From NORP181 sp047623555 (GTDB lineage: Bacteria > Pseudomonadota > Alphaproteobacteria > Rhodobacterales > Rhodobacteraceae): a DNA stretch of 11,813 nt. The DNA lies in assembly GCA_047623555.1 (NCBI GenBank), contig JBLHMP010000102.1, positions 1 through 11,813 of the forward strand, read 5' to 3'. This document shows, piece after piece, positions 6,046-11,813 of this stretch. The notes below the pieces were generated by a model. It was not told the origin of the DNA, searched no databases, and saw only the letters and a program-made list of their open reading frames with translations. Position 1 is the stretch's first letter, and every line of letters begins with the position of its first letter. The translations under genes were made by a program, and so were the position numbers.

Positions 6046-8004
6046 TCAAACATCCAACTCCTCCACAAACCGCGCGTTCTCCTGAATATACTCAAACCGC
6101 TTCTCGGGCTTTTTGCCCATCAGCCGTTCCACCAGATCGGCGGTTTCGCCCGGTTCGTCCTCGTCTATTATCACCCGGATCAGCGTGCGCGAGGCGGGGT
6201 CCATTGTGGTCAGTTTCAAATCCTTGTGGTCCATCTCGCCCAGACCCTTAAACCGTGACACGTCGATTTTGCCTTTGCCGCCAAGCCCCTTTTCCAGCCA
6301 GACGGCCTTTTCGGCCTCATCAATACAATAAACCCTTTTGGCGCCCTGGGTCAGGCGGAACAGTGGCGGGCAGGCCAGATACAAATGTCCGGTGTCGATC
6401 ATTGGCCGCATTTGCGTGAAGAAAAACGTCATCAGCAAGGCGGCGATATGGGCGCCGTCGACATCCGCGTCGGTCATGATGATGATCTTGTCATAGCGCA
6501 GATCGTCGATGTTGAACCGCGGCCCAAGACCAACGCCCAAGGCCTGCGACAGATCGGCGATCTCGTTGTTTGTGCTGAGTTTTGAGCTGGCCGCCCCCAG
6601 TACATTCAAAATCTTACCACGCAGCGGCAGCAACGCCTGTGTCTTGCGATTGCGCGCCATTTTGGCCGATCCCCCGGCGGAATCACCTTCGACGATAAAC
6701 AACTCGGTGCCTTCACGGGTTTTTGAGGAACAATCGGTCAGCTTCCCCGGCAGGCGAAGCTTTTTCGTGGCGGTCTTGCGGGCGGTTTCCTTTTCCTGAC
6801 GGCGCTTCAGGCGTTCTTCGGCGCGCAGGATCAGGAAATCAAGGATCGCACCGGCGGATTTGGTATCGGCGGCCAGCCAGTTGTCAAAATGATCCCGGAC
6901 CGAGTTTTCCACCAGCCGTAAGGCGTCGACCGTGGCCAGCCGGTCTTTGGTCTGGCCAACAAATTCCGGTTCGCGGATGAAACAGCTGACCAAAGCGCAG
7001 CCGCCCGTGGTCAGGTCGTCGCGGTTGATCTGGCTTGCTTTGCGGTTGTTCACCAATTCGCCGTAAGCGCGGATGCCTTTGAGAATGGCGTTCCAGAACC
7101 CGGCTTCGTGGGTGCCGCCTTCGGGGGTGGGGACGGTATTACAGTAAGATTGGATGAAGCCGTCGCGCGATGGGGTCCAGTTGATCGCCCATTCGACCTT
7201 GCCCGGAACGTTGAATTTTTCACGGAAATCAACGGTGCCGGCAAAGGGTTGCTCGGCATAGATCGAAGCCGTGCCAAGCGTTTCGCTCAAATAGTCCGAA
7301 AGGCCACCGGGAAAGTGGAATGTCGCCTCGGTCGGGGTTTCGCCGTCATCAATCGCCGATTTCCAGCGGATTTCGACACCCGAGAACAAATAGGCCTTGG
7401 AACGGGCCATTTTATAGAGCCGCGCCGGTTTGAATTTCAGTGACCCGAATATGTCAGGGTCAGGGTGGAACGTGACGGACGTGCCGCGCCGGTTTGGCGC
7501 TGCGCCGACCTGTTGCAACTTGCCTTGTGGGACGCCGCGGCGGAACTCCATCGCGTGCAACACTTTGTTGCGGGCCACTTCGACGCGGACGAAATCGGAC
7601 AACGCATTGACCACGGATGCACCAACGCCGTTCAGGCCACCGGATGTCTCATAGTTGTCGCCGCTGAATTTGCCGCCTGCATTCAGGGTGCAAAAGATGA
7701 TCTCAAGCGCCGATTTTTCGGGGAATTTCGGATGCGGATCAATCGGGATGCCACGGCCATTGTCGCGCACAGTGATGTGGCCGTTTTCATGCAGTTCCAC
7801 CTCGATGCGGGTGGCGTGACCGGCGACGGCCTCGTCCATCGAGTTGTCGACGATTTCAGCGACAAGGTGGTGAAAAGCGCGGTCATCGGTGCCGCCGATA
7901 TACATGCCAGGACGCATGCGCACGTGCTCCATATCCTCAAGCACCTGAATCGAGGAGGCATTATAGTCGGATGGGTCCGGTTGCCCGGAAAGGAGATCAT
8001 TCAT
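6046..8004 (-). CDS. parE: DNA topoisomerase IV subunit B
   Basis: A 652-residue type IIA topoisomerase ATPase subunit. The GHKL ATPase domain has EIVDNSMDEA (Asn54, Mg2+ ligand), DNGRGIP (81-87) and GGLNGVG. The transducer domain follows. The TOPRIM domain carries VEGDSAGGSAK and DADVDGAHIAALL, with the acidic metal ligands. The C-terminus contains RFKGLGEM. ParE is chosen over GyrB from its short length, the absence of an inserted domain, and the segment KTQALLPLRGKILNV followed by SKLSTNNEIADLSQALG. With ParC it decatenates daughter chromosomes. The start is the ATG at 8002-8004 (MNDLLSG), with an AAGAAGAG purine tract upstream; upstream in-frame residues to 8100 look non-coding. It is complete, and its partner parC is not in the window. 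Confidence 0.93.
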   Translation of the reverse strand: MNDLLSGQPDPSDYNASSIQVLEDMEHVRMRPGMYIGGTDDRAFHHLVAEIVDNSMDEAVAGHATRIEVELHENGHITVRDNGRGIPIDPHPKFPEKSALEIIFCTLNAGGKFSGDNYETSGGLNGVGASVVNALSDFVRVEVARNKVLHAMEFRRGVPQGKLQQVGAAPNRRGTSVTFHPDPDIFGSLKFKPARLYKMARSKAYLFSGVEIRWKSAIDDGETPTEATFHFPGGLSDYLSETLGTASIYAEQPFAGTVDFREKFNVPGKVEWAINWTPSRDGFIQSYCNTVPTPEGGTHEAGFWNAILKGIRAYGELVNNRKASQINRDDLTTGGCALVSCFIREPEFVGQTKDRLATVDALRLVENSVRDHFDNWLAADTKSAGAILDFLILRAEERLKRRQEKETARKTATKKLRLPGKLTDCSSKTREGTELFIVEGDSAGGSAKMARNRKTQALLPLRGKILNVLGAASSKLSTNNEIADLSQALGVGLGPRFNIDDLRYDKIIIMTDADVDGAHIAALLMTFFFTQMRPMIDTGHLYLACPPLFRLTQGAKRVYCIDEAEKAVWLEKGLGGKGKIDVSRFKGLGEMDHKDLKLTTMDPASRTLIRVIIDEDEPGETADLVERLMGKKPEKRFEYIQENARFVEELDV

Positions 8005-8156
8005 ACCGCTGCTCTTCTTTTTCTTGGCTTTGGCGCGATTATGGCAGGTGTGCATCAAAGGCGAAAGAGGTGCTTGCGCAGAACGTTTGTATTCGCACAA
8101 TCCTAAGGTGAATATTTTGGCGGTCGAGGGGCGACACCGGTAGAATAGAGCACGAC

Positions 8157-9500
8157 TTGTTCTATTCAGAGTTTGAATACAGTGGCTCGGATCAGTTCCT
8201 GATCGGGATGAGCGGGGCCGGTATTATCAAGAAAAATGCAATGCGAAAACGCCCGCAGTTCTGGAATAGCCGAACAATGCATGCCTCTGGGGTCTCATTT
8301 TTGACCTTGACCGCCCGGGCCGTGCGGTTTTGGCCGACGCATTGTATCAAAGAGGCTCTGGATCAGCACAACGTTGATTTGTCGAAATATTCAGAGGTCT
8401 TGATCACAGGGTATTCTGTCGGAGCATGGGCTGCGATCGCGCGTACTGATATTGTGGGGGCAAGCCGGGTGTTGGCGATTGCGCCGCGCACGCCTGAAAC
8501 CTCGCTCGAGTATGACGAAGACAGGTTTGGGCCGGTTGAACCTATGATCTGGCCTGAGTCCGCCGAAGTCACGGTTTTTTCAGATGCAAGCCATCCGGTT
8601 GAGAGCAAAGAGCTGGAAATATTGCGTGGCAGGGGGCCGTTTTTGCACCTGAATACGCCGGGAACACAACATAATTCGGCAGAGGCCTTTGCCGAGGCAA
8701 GGGTTTTTTATTTTCTGTTGCGCCTGTGGCGCGCCGGAAAACTTGATGCCGAAACCTACACCAAACTTTGGCCACTTGTTGAATCGTTTCAAAAATGGAT
8801 AGGCTTTGATCTCATGCACAAACATCTGGGGCCGTGCGATCATCTGGGGCCGTGCGATGCGATCAGATTTGGAAACACAGGGGAACAAACCATGAGCTGG
8901 ATCAAAACCATTCCGTTTGAGGCCGCGACGGGCAAATTGAAACGGCTTTATGCGCGGGTGACCGGGCCGGATGGCAATGTCGACAACATCATGATGGTGC
9001 ATTCGTTGCGGCCACATTCGATGGAGGGGCATATGGTGTTGTACAAAAACGTGCTGCATCATTCAGGGAACGCGATCCCTAAATGGTTTCTTGAGACATT
9101 GGGTGTATGGGTCAGCTCCCTGAATGCCTGTGAGTATTGTGTTGAGCATCATTTTCAGGGACTGCGGCGATTGTTGAATGACGACGCGCGCGCCGATGCC
9201 TTGCGCAGGGCGATCAAAGCCCGGGATGTCGATGCGGCACCGTTAGACGCGGCGCAGAAACAGGCGATGCGCTATGCGCAGCTGCTGACCGAGGCACCTG
9301 CTGATTTATGCGAGGCAGATGTTATTGCACTGCGCGAGGTTGGGTATGACGACGGTGAGATTTTGGAGATCAATCAGGTGAGCGCCTATTTCTCCTATGC
9401 CAATAGGACGGTTCTGGGGCTTGGCTGTTCAACGGTTGGCGATGTGATCGGGCTCAGCCCCGGCAATTCGGATGATCCGGATGACTGGGGGCATGGGTGA
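8157..9500 (+). CDS. Fused frame: alpha/beta-hydrolase-like part reading into CMD domain
   Basis: One open frame of 447 codons. Residues 1 to about 215 look like an alpha/beta hydrolase: VLITGYSVGAWAA has a GxSxG nucleophile elbow (Ser87), VTVFSDASHP could give the acid (Asp143), and GTQHNS the histidine (His172). Residues 246-447 are the CMD protein described separately. The junction holds an 18-bp tandem duplication giving HLGPCDHLGPCD. The beginning is unsatisfactory: the frame is open back to 8112, the TTG at 8157 has no ribosome site, and the first ATG (8208) is internal to the fold, so the true N-terminus may be lost by an indel. A GTG at 8108 in another frame runs only to 8141. The most likely reading is two genes whose separation has been lost, rather than a true fusion enzyme. 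The hydrolase substrate is unknown. Confidence 0.5.
   Translation: MFYSEFEYSGSDQFLIGMSGAGIIKKNAMRKRPQFWNSRTMHASGVSFLTLTARAVRFWPTHCIKEALDQHNVDLSKYSEVLITGYSVGAWAAIARTDIVGASRVLAIAPRTPETSLEYDEDRFGPVEPMIWPESAEVTVFSDASHPVESKELEILRGRGPFLHLNTPGTQHNSAEAFAEARVFYFLLRLWRAGKLDAETYTKLWPLVESFQKWIGFDLMHKHLGPCDHLGPCDAIRFGNTGEQTMSWIKTIPFEAATGKLKRLYARVTGPDGNVDNIMMVHSLRPHSMEGHMVLYKNVLHHSGNAIPKWFLETLGVWVSSLNACEYCVEHHFQGLRRLLNDDARADALRRAIKARDVDAAPLDAAQKQAMRYAQLLTEAPADLCEADVIALREVGYDDGEILEINQVSAYFSYANRTVLGLGCSTVGDVIGLSPGNSDDPDDWGHG
8823..8858 (+). repeat. 18-bp exact tandem duplication
   Basis: CATCTGGGGCCGTGCGAT occurs twice in direct succession (8823-8840 and 8841-8858) with no mismatch. Being a multiple of three, it keeps the frame and duplicates HLGPCD. 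Identity of the copies suggests a recent slippage event or a local assembly error. It lies in the segment joining the hydrolase-like part to the CMD gene. Confidence 0.95.
8879..8885 (+). promoter_or_regulatory. Ribosome binding site deciding the CMD start
   Basis: AGGGGAA ends 6 bases before the ATG at 8892. This is the best ribosome site in this part of the window. It argues that the CMD protein is translated independently of the long frame that runs into it. Confidence 0.7.
8892..9500 (+). CDS. CMD/AhpD-like peroxidase-related protein
   Basis: A 202-residue carboxymuconolactone decarboxylase family protein, starting MSWIKTIPFEAA and resembling the 'peroxidase-related enzyme' subgroup. The redox motif ACEYCVEHH gives Cys80-x2-Cys83-x3-His87, the same spacing as the catalytic Cys130/Cys133/His137 of AhpD. 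Glu68 lies 12 residues before the first cysteine, the AhpD proton-relay position. Such proteins are mostly alpha-helical cytoplasmic oligomers that reduce hydroperoxides or use the CxxC in related thiol chemistry; the actual substrate is unknown. The start is supported by AGGGGAA at 8879-8885, although the frame is open further upstream. An ATGA at 8892-8895 would be a classic stop/start overlap if the upstream gene originally ended in the next frame. Confidence 0.85.
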   Translation: MSWIKTIPFEAATGKLKRLYARVTGPDGNVDNIMMVHSLRPHSMEGHMVLYKNVLHHSGNAIPKWFLETLGVWVSSLNACEYCVEHHFQGLRRLLNDDARADALRRAIKARDVDAAPLDAAQKQAMRYAQLLTEAPADLCEADVIALREVGYDDGEILEINQVSAYFSYANRTVLGLGCSTVGDVIGLSPGNSDDPDDWGHG

Positions 9501-9641
9501 ATTCTGCCAAGAGAAGATTTGGCGATGATGAACGCCACTTTGCGGGGTAAAACCGGATGTCTGACAGAAGCTGCCAGATGGCGGGGCAGAGCCAAACTGC
9601 AAAGGCTACGCAGCGCACGAATGTCGGCTAAGCAGTATTCA

Positions 9642-10214
9642 TCAAAGACTGGTTAGATCGCTTGCGATCTCTGCTGCGATAGCCTTTGCGTCGACGCCCT
9701 CGCGTTCGGCTGAGACCCGCAAGCCCAAAAGATCAGATTGATACCTACGGGCGAGCACTTGCGGATCATGTGATCCATCAATGTCGCCCATTGATTGAGC
9801 TTGCTGAAACAACTCTGCAAAATATGCCTCCATTTTCAACAGATGCAGGTTTGCTTGGCTCGCCAAAGGGTGATTATGCGCATGAAGTTCAAGAAGCGTC
9901 TTTGATAGCATACAGGCCTTTGCGGGTGCGGCATCGTTTTCAACGACCATCTCGGGGAAACGTTGGAGCGCTTTGACGGGGCCAAGCTTTTGCGCCAAAG
10001 CCCTTAGGCGCTCGCGCCAATCAGCCGCATATTTATCCAAGGCGAGTGTAAATAATGCCTCTTTGGACCCAAATGCTGCGTAAAAACTGCCCGGATTCAT
10101 TTGCAAAGCAGCCTCGAGGTCTTTCAAAGATGTTCCCGCCCATCCGCGTTTCCAAAACAAATCACGGGCGCGTTCGATCAGATCACTTCGGTCATAATTG
10201 GGTTTACGTGGCAT
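9642..10214 (-). CDS. TetR family transcriptional regulator
   Basis: A 190-residue regulator. The N-terminal TetR helix-turn-helix is complete: LIERARDLFWKRGWAGTSL, then KDLEAALQMNPGSFYAAFGSKEALFTLALDKY (about 12-62), with the usual GSFYxAFGSKE recognition region. The rest is the helical ligand-binding and dimerisation domain. TetR proteins normally repress adjacent genes until a small ligand binds. This gene diverges from the CMD/AhpD-like gene at 10316 over a 101-bp region carrying a duplicated inverted motif, so autoregulation and control of that gene are likely. The ligand is unknown, but quinones, electrophiles or similar stress molecules would suit a CMD target. The start is the ATG at 10212-10214. 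Confidence 0.92.
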   Translation of the reverse strand: MPRKPNYDRSDLIERARDLFWKRGWAGTSLKDLEAALQMNPGSFYAAFGSKEALFTLALDKYAADWRERLRALAQKLGPVKALQRFPEMVVENDAAPAKACMLSKTLLELHAHNHPLASQANLHLLKMEAYFAELFQQAQSMGDIDGSHDPQVLARRYQSDLLGLRVSAEREGVDAKAIAAEIASDLTSL

Positions 10215-10226
10215 TGGGTCACCAGT

Positions 10227-10270
10227 TCTTGAATGATCACTCAGCTATATACTTGAGTGACCGATCAAGA
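10227..10270. promoter_or_regulatory. Divergent control region with paired TetR-operator-like sites
   Basis: The 18-mer at 10227-10244 and the reverse complement of the 18-mer at 10253-10270 match at 14 of 18 positions. The inner arms TCACTCA (10237-10243) and TGAGTGA (10254-10260) are perfect, separated by 10 bp containing TATATA. The right copy is itself partly palindromic (CTTGA ... TCAAG), as single TetR operators often are. The site lies between the divergent tetR and CMD starts, where a repressor would block both promoters. Exact -35/-10 boxes could not be fixed with good spacing. Confidence 0.65.
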
Positions 10271-10315
10271 AATATTAAACGACATTTATTCGCAACTTAC
10301 AAAGGACGCGCCAAC

Positions 10316-10882
10316 ATGAATTTCCCTTCCCATGGTCTCGACACTGCACCAGAAGCTTCCAAACCACTGCTGGAGAAATCGCAAAAAGCCTTTGGTCGCT
10401 TGCCCGGCTTGCATAAAATGCTGGCGGAAAGCCCCCAAGCCTACGAGGCATATCAGCTTCTCCATAAGCTATTTACAGAAACGGATTTTGACGCTGATGA
10501 GCTGACTGTCGTTTGGCAGGCAATCAACGTAGAACATTCATGCCATTATTGTGTTCCGGCCCACACTGGTATCGCAAAGATGATGAAAGTTTCGGACGAA
10601 ATTACCAATGCCCTTCGCAACGAGACGGCGCTGCCAACCGCCAAACTTGAAGCACTGCGGACGTTCACGATCCAGATGGTGCGCGAACGTGGGAATGCCA
10701 CCGATACCCAGATCGAAACCTTCTTTGCCGCAGGTTATAGCCATCGCGCCGTGTTGGATGTCATCTTGGGGATCGCACAGAAAACAATGTCCAACTACAT
10801 TAACCACGTTGCAGTCACACCCGTTGACGAAGTGTTTCAGCCACTGAAATGGCAGCGAAGCGACACGCCGCTTGAGGTCTGA
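10316..10882 (+). CDS. CMD/AhpD-like protein, probable TetR target
   Basis: A 188-residue carboxymuconolactone decarboxylase family protein with the motif HSCHYCVPAHTG: Cys76-x2-Cys79-x3-His83. This is the AhpD-type redox site. By simple spacing the residue equivalent to the AhpD relay glutamate (12 before the first Cys) is Thr64, with Glu62 and Glu73 nearby. The C-terminal half (RAVLDVILGIAQKTMSNYINH) is the usual helical bundle tail. The start at 10316 is set by AAAGGA at 10301-10306 with a 9-base spacer; the frame is open back to 10055 but that stretch lies over tetR. It is divergent from and probably repressed by the TetR protein. A thiol-dependent peroxidase-like or electrophile-handling role is inferred; the substrate is unknown. 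It is only distantly similar to the CMD protein at 8892-9500. Confidence 0.88.
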   Translation: MNFPSHGLDTAPEASKPLLEKSQKAFGRLPGLHKMLAESPQAYEAYQLLHKLFTETDFDADELTVVWQAINVEHSCHYCVPAHTGIAKMMKVSDEITNALRNETALPTAKLEALRTFTIQMVRERGNATDTQIETFFAAGYSHRAVLDVILGIAQKTMSNYINHVAVTPVDEVFQPLKWQRSDTPLEV

Positions 10883-10891
10883 TATAATCTA

Positions 10892-10923
10892 GGCGCGCTT
10901 TGTAATAAAAAATGGAGCGCGCC
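10892..10923 (+). terminator. Possible terminator hairpin after the CMD gene
   Basis: GGCGCGCT (10892-10899) pairs perfectly with AGCGCGCC (10916-10923) around a 16-base AT-rich loop, 10 bp after the CMD stop. The following CTTGTTTCT is only weakly T-rich, so termination strength is doubtful. It also marks the approximate border between the chromosomal genes and the insertion-sequence debris. Confidence 0.4.
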
Positions 10924-10992
10924 CTTGTTTCTCACAAGAGCTGAACCGGACATAAGAGCGAATGTGGCCAACGGCAGCAAAGTCCGGCGGTC

Positions 10993-11690
10993 TCAACTGA
11001 TCGACACAACACATGCATTGAAACGCTCTGCGGGAGTCTTGTATCCCAGCGTCATTCGGGGTCGTTCATTGAGCTGTCAGGCAACGGCGCTCAGCTTTGC
11101 TTGACTATCTCAAATCTGCTTTCCAGTGGCCCGGTACGGTACGGCCCTCAACTTCTTTAGGTCTGTCCCGGATCAATACGGCATCGTTGAACTTGCCCAA
11201 CCCACTGCGCTTTAACGTGGCATGTCGTGACCTGCGAATGGATCGCGTTGCACGTAGATGTGCGAGTAATTTTGTCTTAAGTACGCGGCGTGTCAGGATA
11301 AACAAGCTTCGGTAGATCGTCTCATGTGAGACCCGTTTACCTTCGTCGTCGGGATGTTCGCGCATCAGCCAACCTGCTATTTGTTGTGGAGACCACTTGC
11401 GGATCAGCTTGGCCGATATTGCCCCCTCTCATCGATACTGCGTATCGACTGCCGGGCAGTGGGCAGAGATAGATGTTGCCTGCCAATTTGCAGGGTTTTG
11501 GGCGGTGAGCACGATCCCATGCTGCCGTCTCAGACTGGGCTGGCTGCTCGATATTGGGCACAGCGGCCACTGCGTCTGACCTCTCTACTGATCGTCGAAA
11601 CGGACCGCTTCAACGTTAGGGCAATCGATCGCAAGGACAACTGTGCGATCAGACCCCGGGATATATCTTCGCGTTGCCATCCACTGCCGG
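10993..11690 (-). pseudogene. IS30 family transposase remnant
   Basis: Pieces of one IS30 transposase appear in order on the minus strand, but in several frames. About 11690-11530 carries the DNA-binding part (ISRGLIAQLSLRSIALTL, STISREVRR). About 11560-11425 carries RAHRPKPCKLA. The stretch 11428-11105 carries WSPQQIAGWL, VSHETIYRSLF and GHWKADL, the last holding the first Asp of the DDE triad. The stretch 11076-10993 carries the C-terminal LNERPRMTLGYKTPAERF. Between GHWKADL and LNERPR nearly the whole DDE core (second Asp and Glu) is deleted: only about 30 bases remain where over 100 codons are expected. IS30 transposases cut and paste DNA at terminal repeats; this copy cannot. The N-terminus is also missing at the junction with the IS110 remnant. 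No clear terminal inverted repeat was found. Confidence 0.85.
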
Positions 11691-11725
11691 CAGGCGATGC
11701 ATGCATCGCTGAGTATCCGTATTGG

Positions 11726-11813
11726 TCAAGCCCGTGTTTCAGTCCATTTCCGATCATCTCTTAGCAACGCATTCGCCATCACCACGAGCTTTCGCATGAC
11801 GGCAGTAATCGCC
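11726..11813 (-). CDS. IS110 family transposase, C-terminal end (partial)
   Basis: The last 28 residues of a transposase that continues beyond the right edge. They read AITAVMRKLVVMANALLRD and end DRKWTETRA before a TGA at 11726-11728. This is the highly typical C-terminus of IS116/IS110/IS902 transposases (Transposase_20 region). These use a RuvC-like DEDD domain plus a C-terminal serine domain, guided in some members by an RNA from the element's non-coding end. The non-coding end on this side appears to be only about 40 bp before the IS30-like sequence begins. Whether the full copy is intact cannot be seen. Confidence 0.8.
   Translation of the reverse strand, partial: AITAVMRKLVVMANALLRDDRKWTETRA

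Larger units (their letters stand above)
10930..11813 (-). mobile_element. Nested or abutting insertion-sequence debris (IS30 + IS110)
   Basis: The whole right end consists of insertion-sequence material: a degenerate IS30-like element with a transposase remnant at about 10993-11690, directly joined to the 3' end of an IS110-like element. The IS30 N-terminus is missing where IS110 sequence starts, so the IS110 copy probably inserted into or recombined with an older IS30 copy. The left border is approximate, set by the hairpin at 10892-10923 and the IS30 stop codon. No target-site duplication could be identified. Confidence 0.6.

Noticed and set aside
7465..8106. A 213-codon plus-strand frame opposite parE.
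   Set aside because: It lies antisense to the highly conserved ATPase domain of ParE, whose reading is certain; this frame is open because of high GC codon use.
8823..8858. The two 18-bp copies as a start of a CRISPR or longer repeat array.
   Set aside because: There are only two copies, directly adjacent and without spacers, inside coding sequence.
9525..9656. A 43-codon plus-strand frame (MMNATLRGK...) between the CMD gene and tetR.
   Set aside because: It runs over the tetR stop, is very basic, and shows no recognisable feature beyond an open frame.
10055..10315. In-frame N-terminal extension of the second CMD protein.
   Set aside because: It runs antisense over tetR and through the operator region; AAAGGA at 10301 clearly sets the start at 10316.
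11105..11365. The longest IS30 fragment as a stand-alone gene.
   Set aside because: It is only the middle of the transposase; the motifs on both sides lie in other frames and the DDE core is deleted.

Overview
The window looks like chromosomal DNA of a marine alphaproteobacterium of the Roseobacter/Rhodobacteraceae type. This is inferred from gene content: a C-terminal J-domain protein divergent from a short BolA, a DUF4177 protein with a long disordered tail, and a ParE of about 650 residues. Most genes are moderately GC-rich. One gene at 5002-6045 is clearly AT-richer. The left edge opens with about 77 bases of nearly pure G, which is almost certainly an assembly or sequencing artefact and not biology.

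Left part (121-4831) is ordinary housekeeping DNA. A strong hairpin lies beside the end of a J-domain protein gene (minus). A BolA gene diverges from it and is followed on the same strand by a secreted serine hydrolase (class C beta-lactamase / AmpH-like fold), broken by one extra base in a G run at 1621-1624. Converging on it is a CPA1-type cation:proton antiporter whose first transmembrane helix is also cut off by an apparent one-base indel near 3435. A DUF4177 protein and a hot-dog thioesterase lie upstream of it on the same strand.

Middle part (4832-8004): the intergenic space upstream of the thioesterase holds a perfect 16-bp-arm palindrome and a candidate promoter for an AT-rich orphan gene of unknown function (5002-6045). 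That gene abuts, with zero spacing and tail to tail, the stop of parE (topoisomerase IV subunit B). The orphan gene is the best candidate here for something undescribed and looks horizontally acquired.

Right part (8100-10882) is a small redox or detoxification-like neighbourhood. An alpha/beta-hydrolase-like reading frame runs in frame, through an 18-bp tandem duplication, into a carboxymuconolactone decarboxylase (CMD/AhpD-like) gene that has its own strong ribosome binding site. A TetR-family regulator and a second CMD/AhpD-like gene then diverge from a shared control region containing two copies of an inverted operator-like sequence. This is a classic autoregulated TetR/target-gene pair.

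The far right (about 10930-11813) is an insertion-sequence graveyard. It holds an IS30-family transposase remnant with several frame breaks and most of its catalytic domain deleted, abutting the 3' end of an IS110-family transposase that leaves the window.

Three chromosomal genes show likely single-base disruptions, and the window starts with poly-G. Draft sequence errors are therefore a serious alternative to true pseudogenes. I see no tRNA, rRNA or CRISPR array, and no convincing multi-gene new system.
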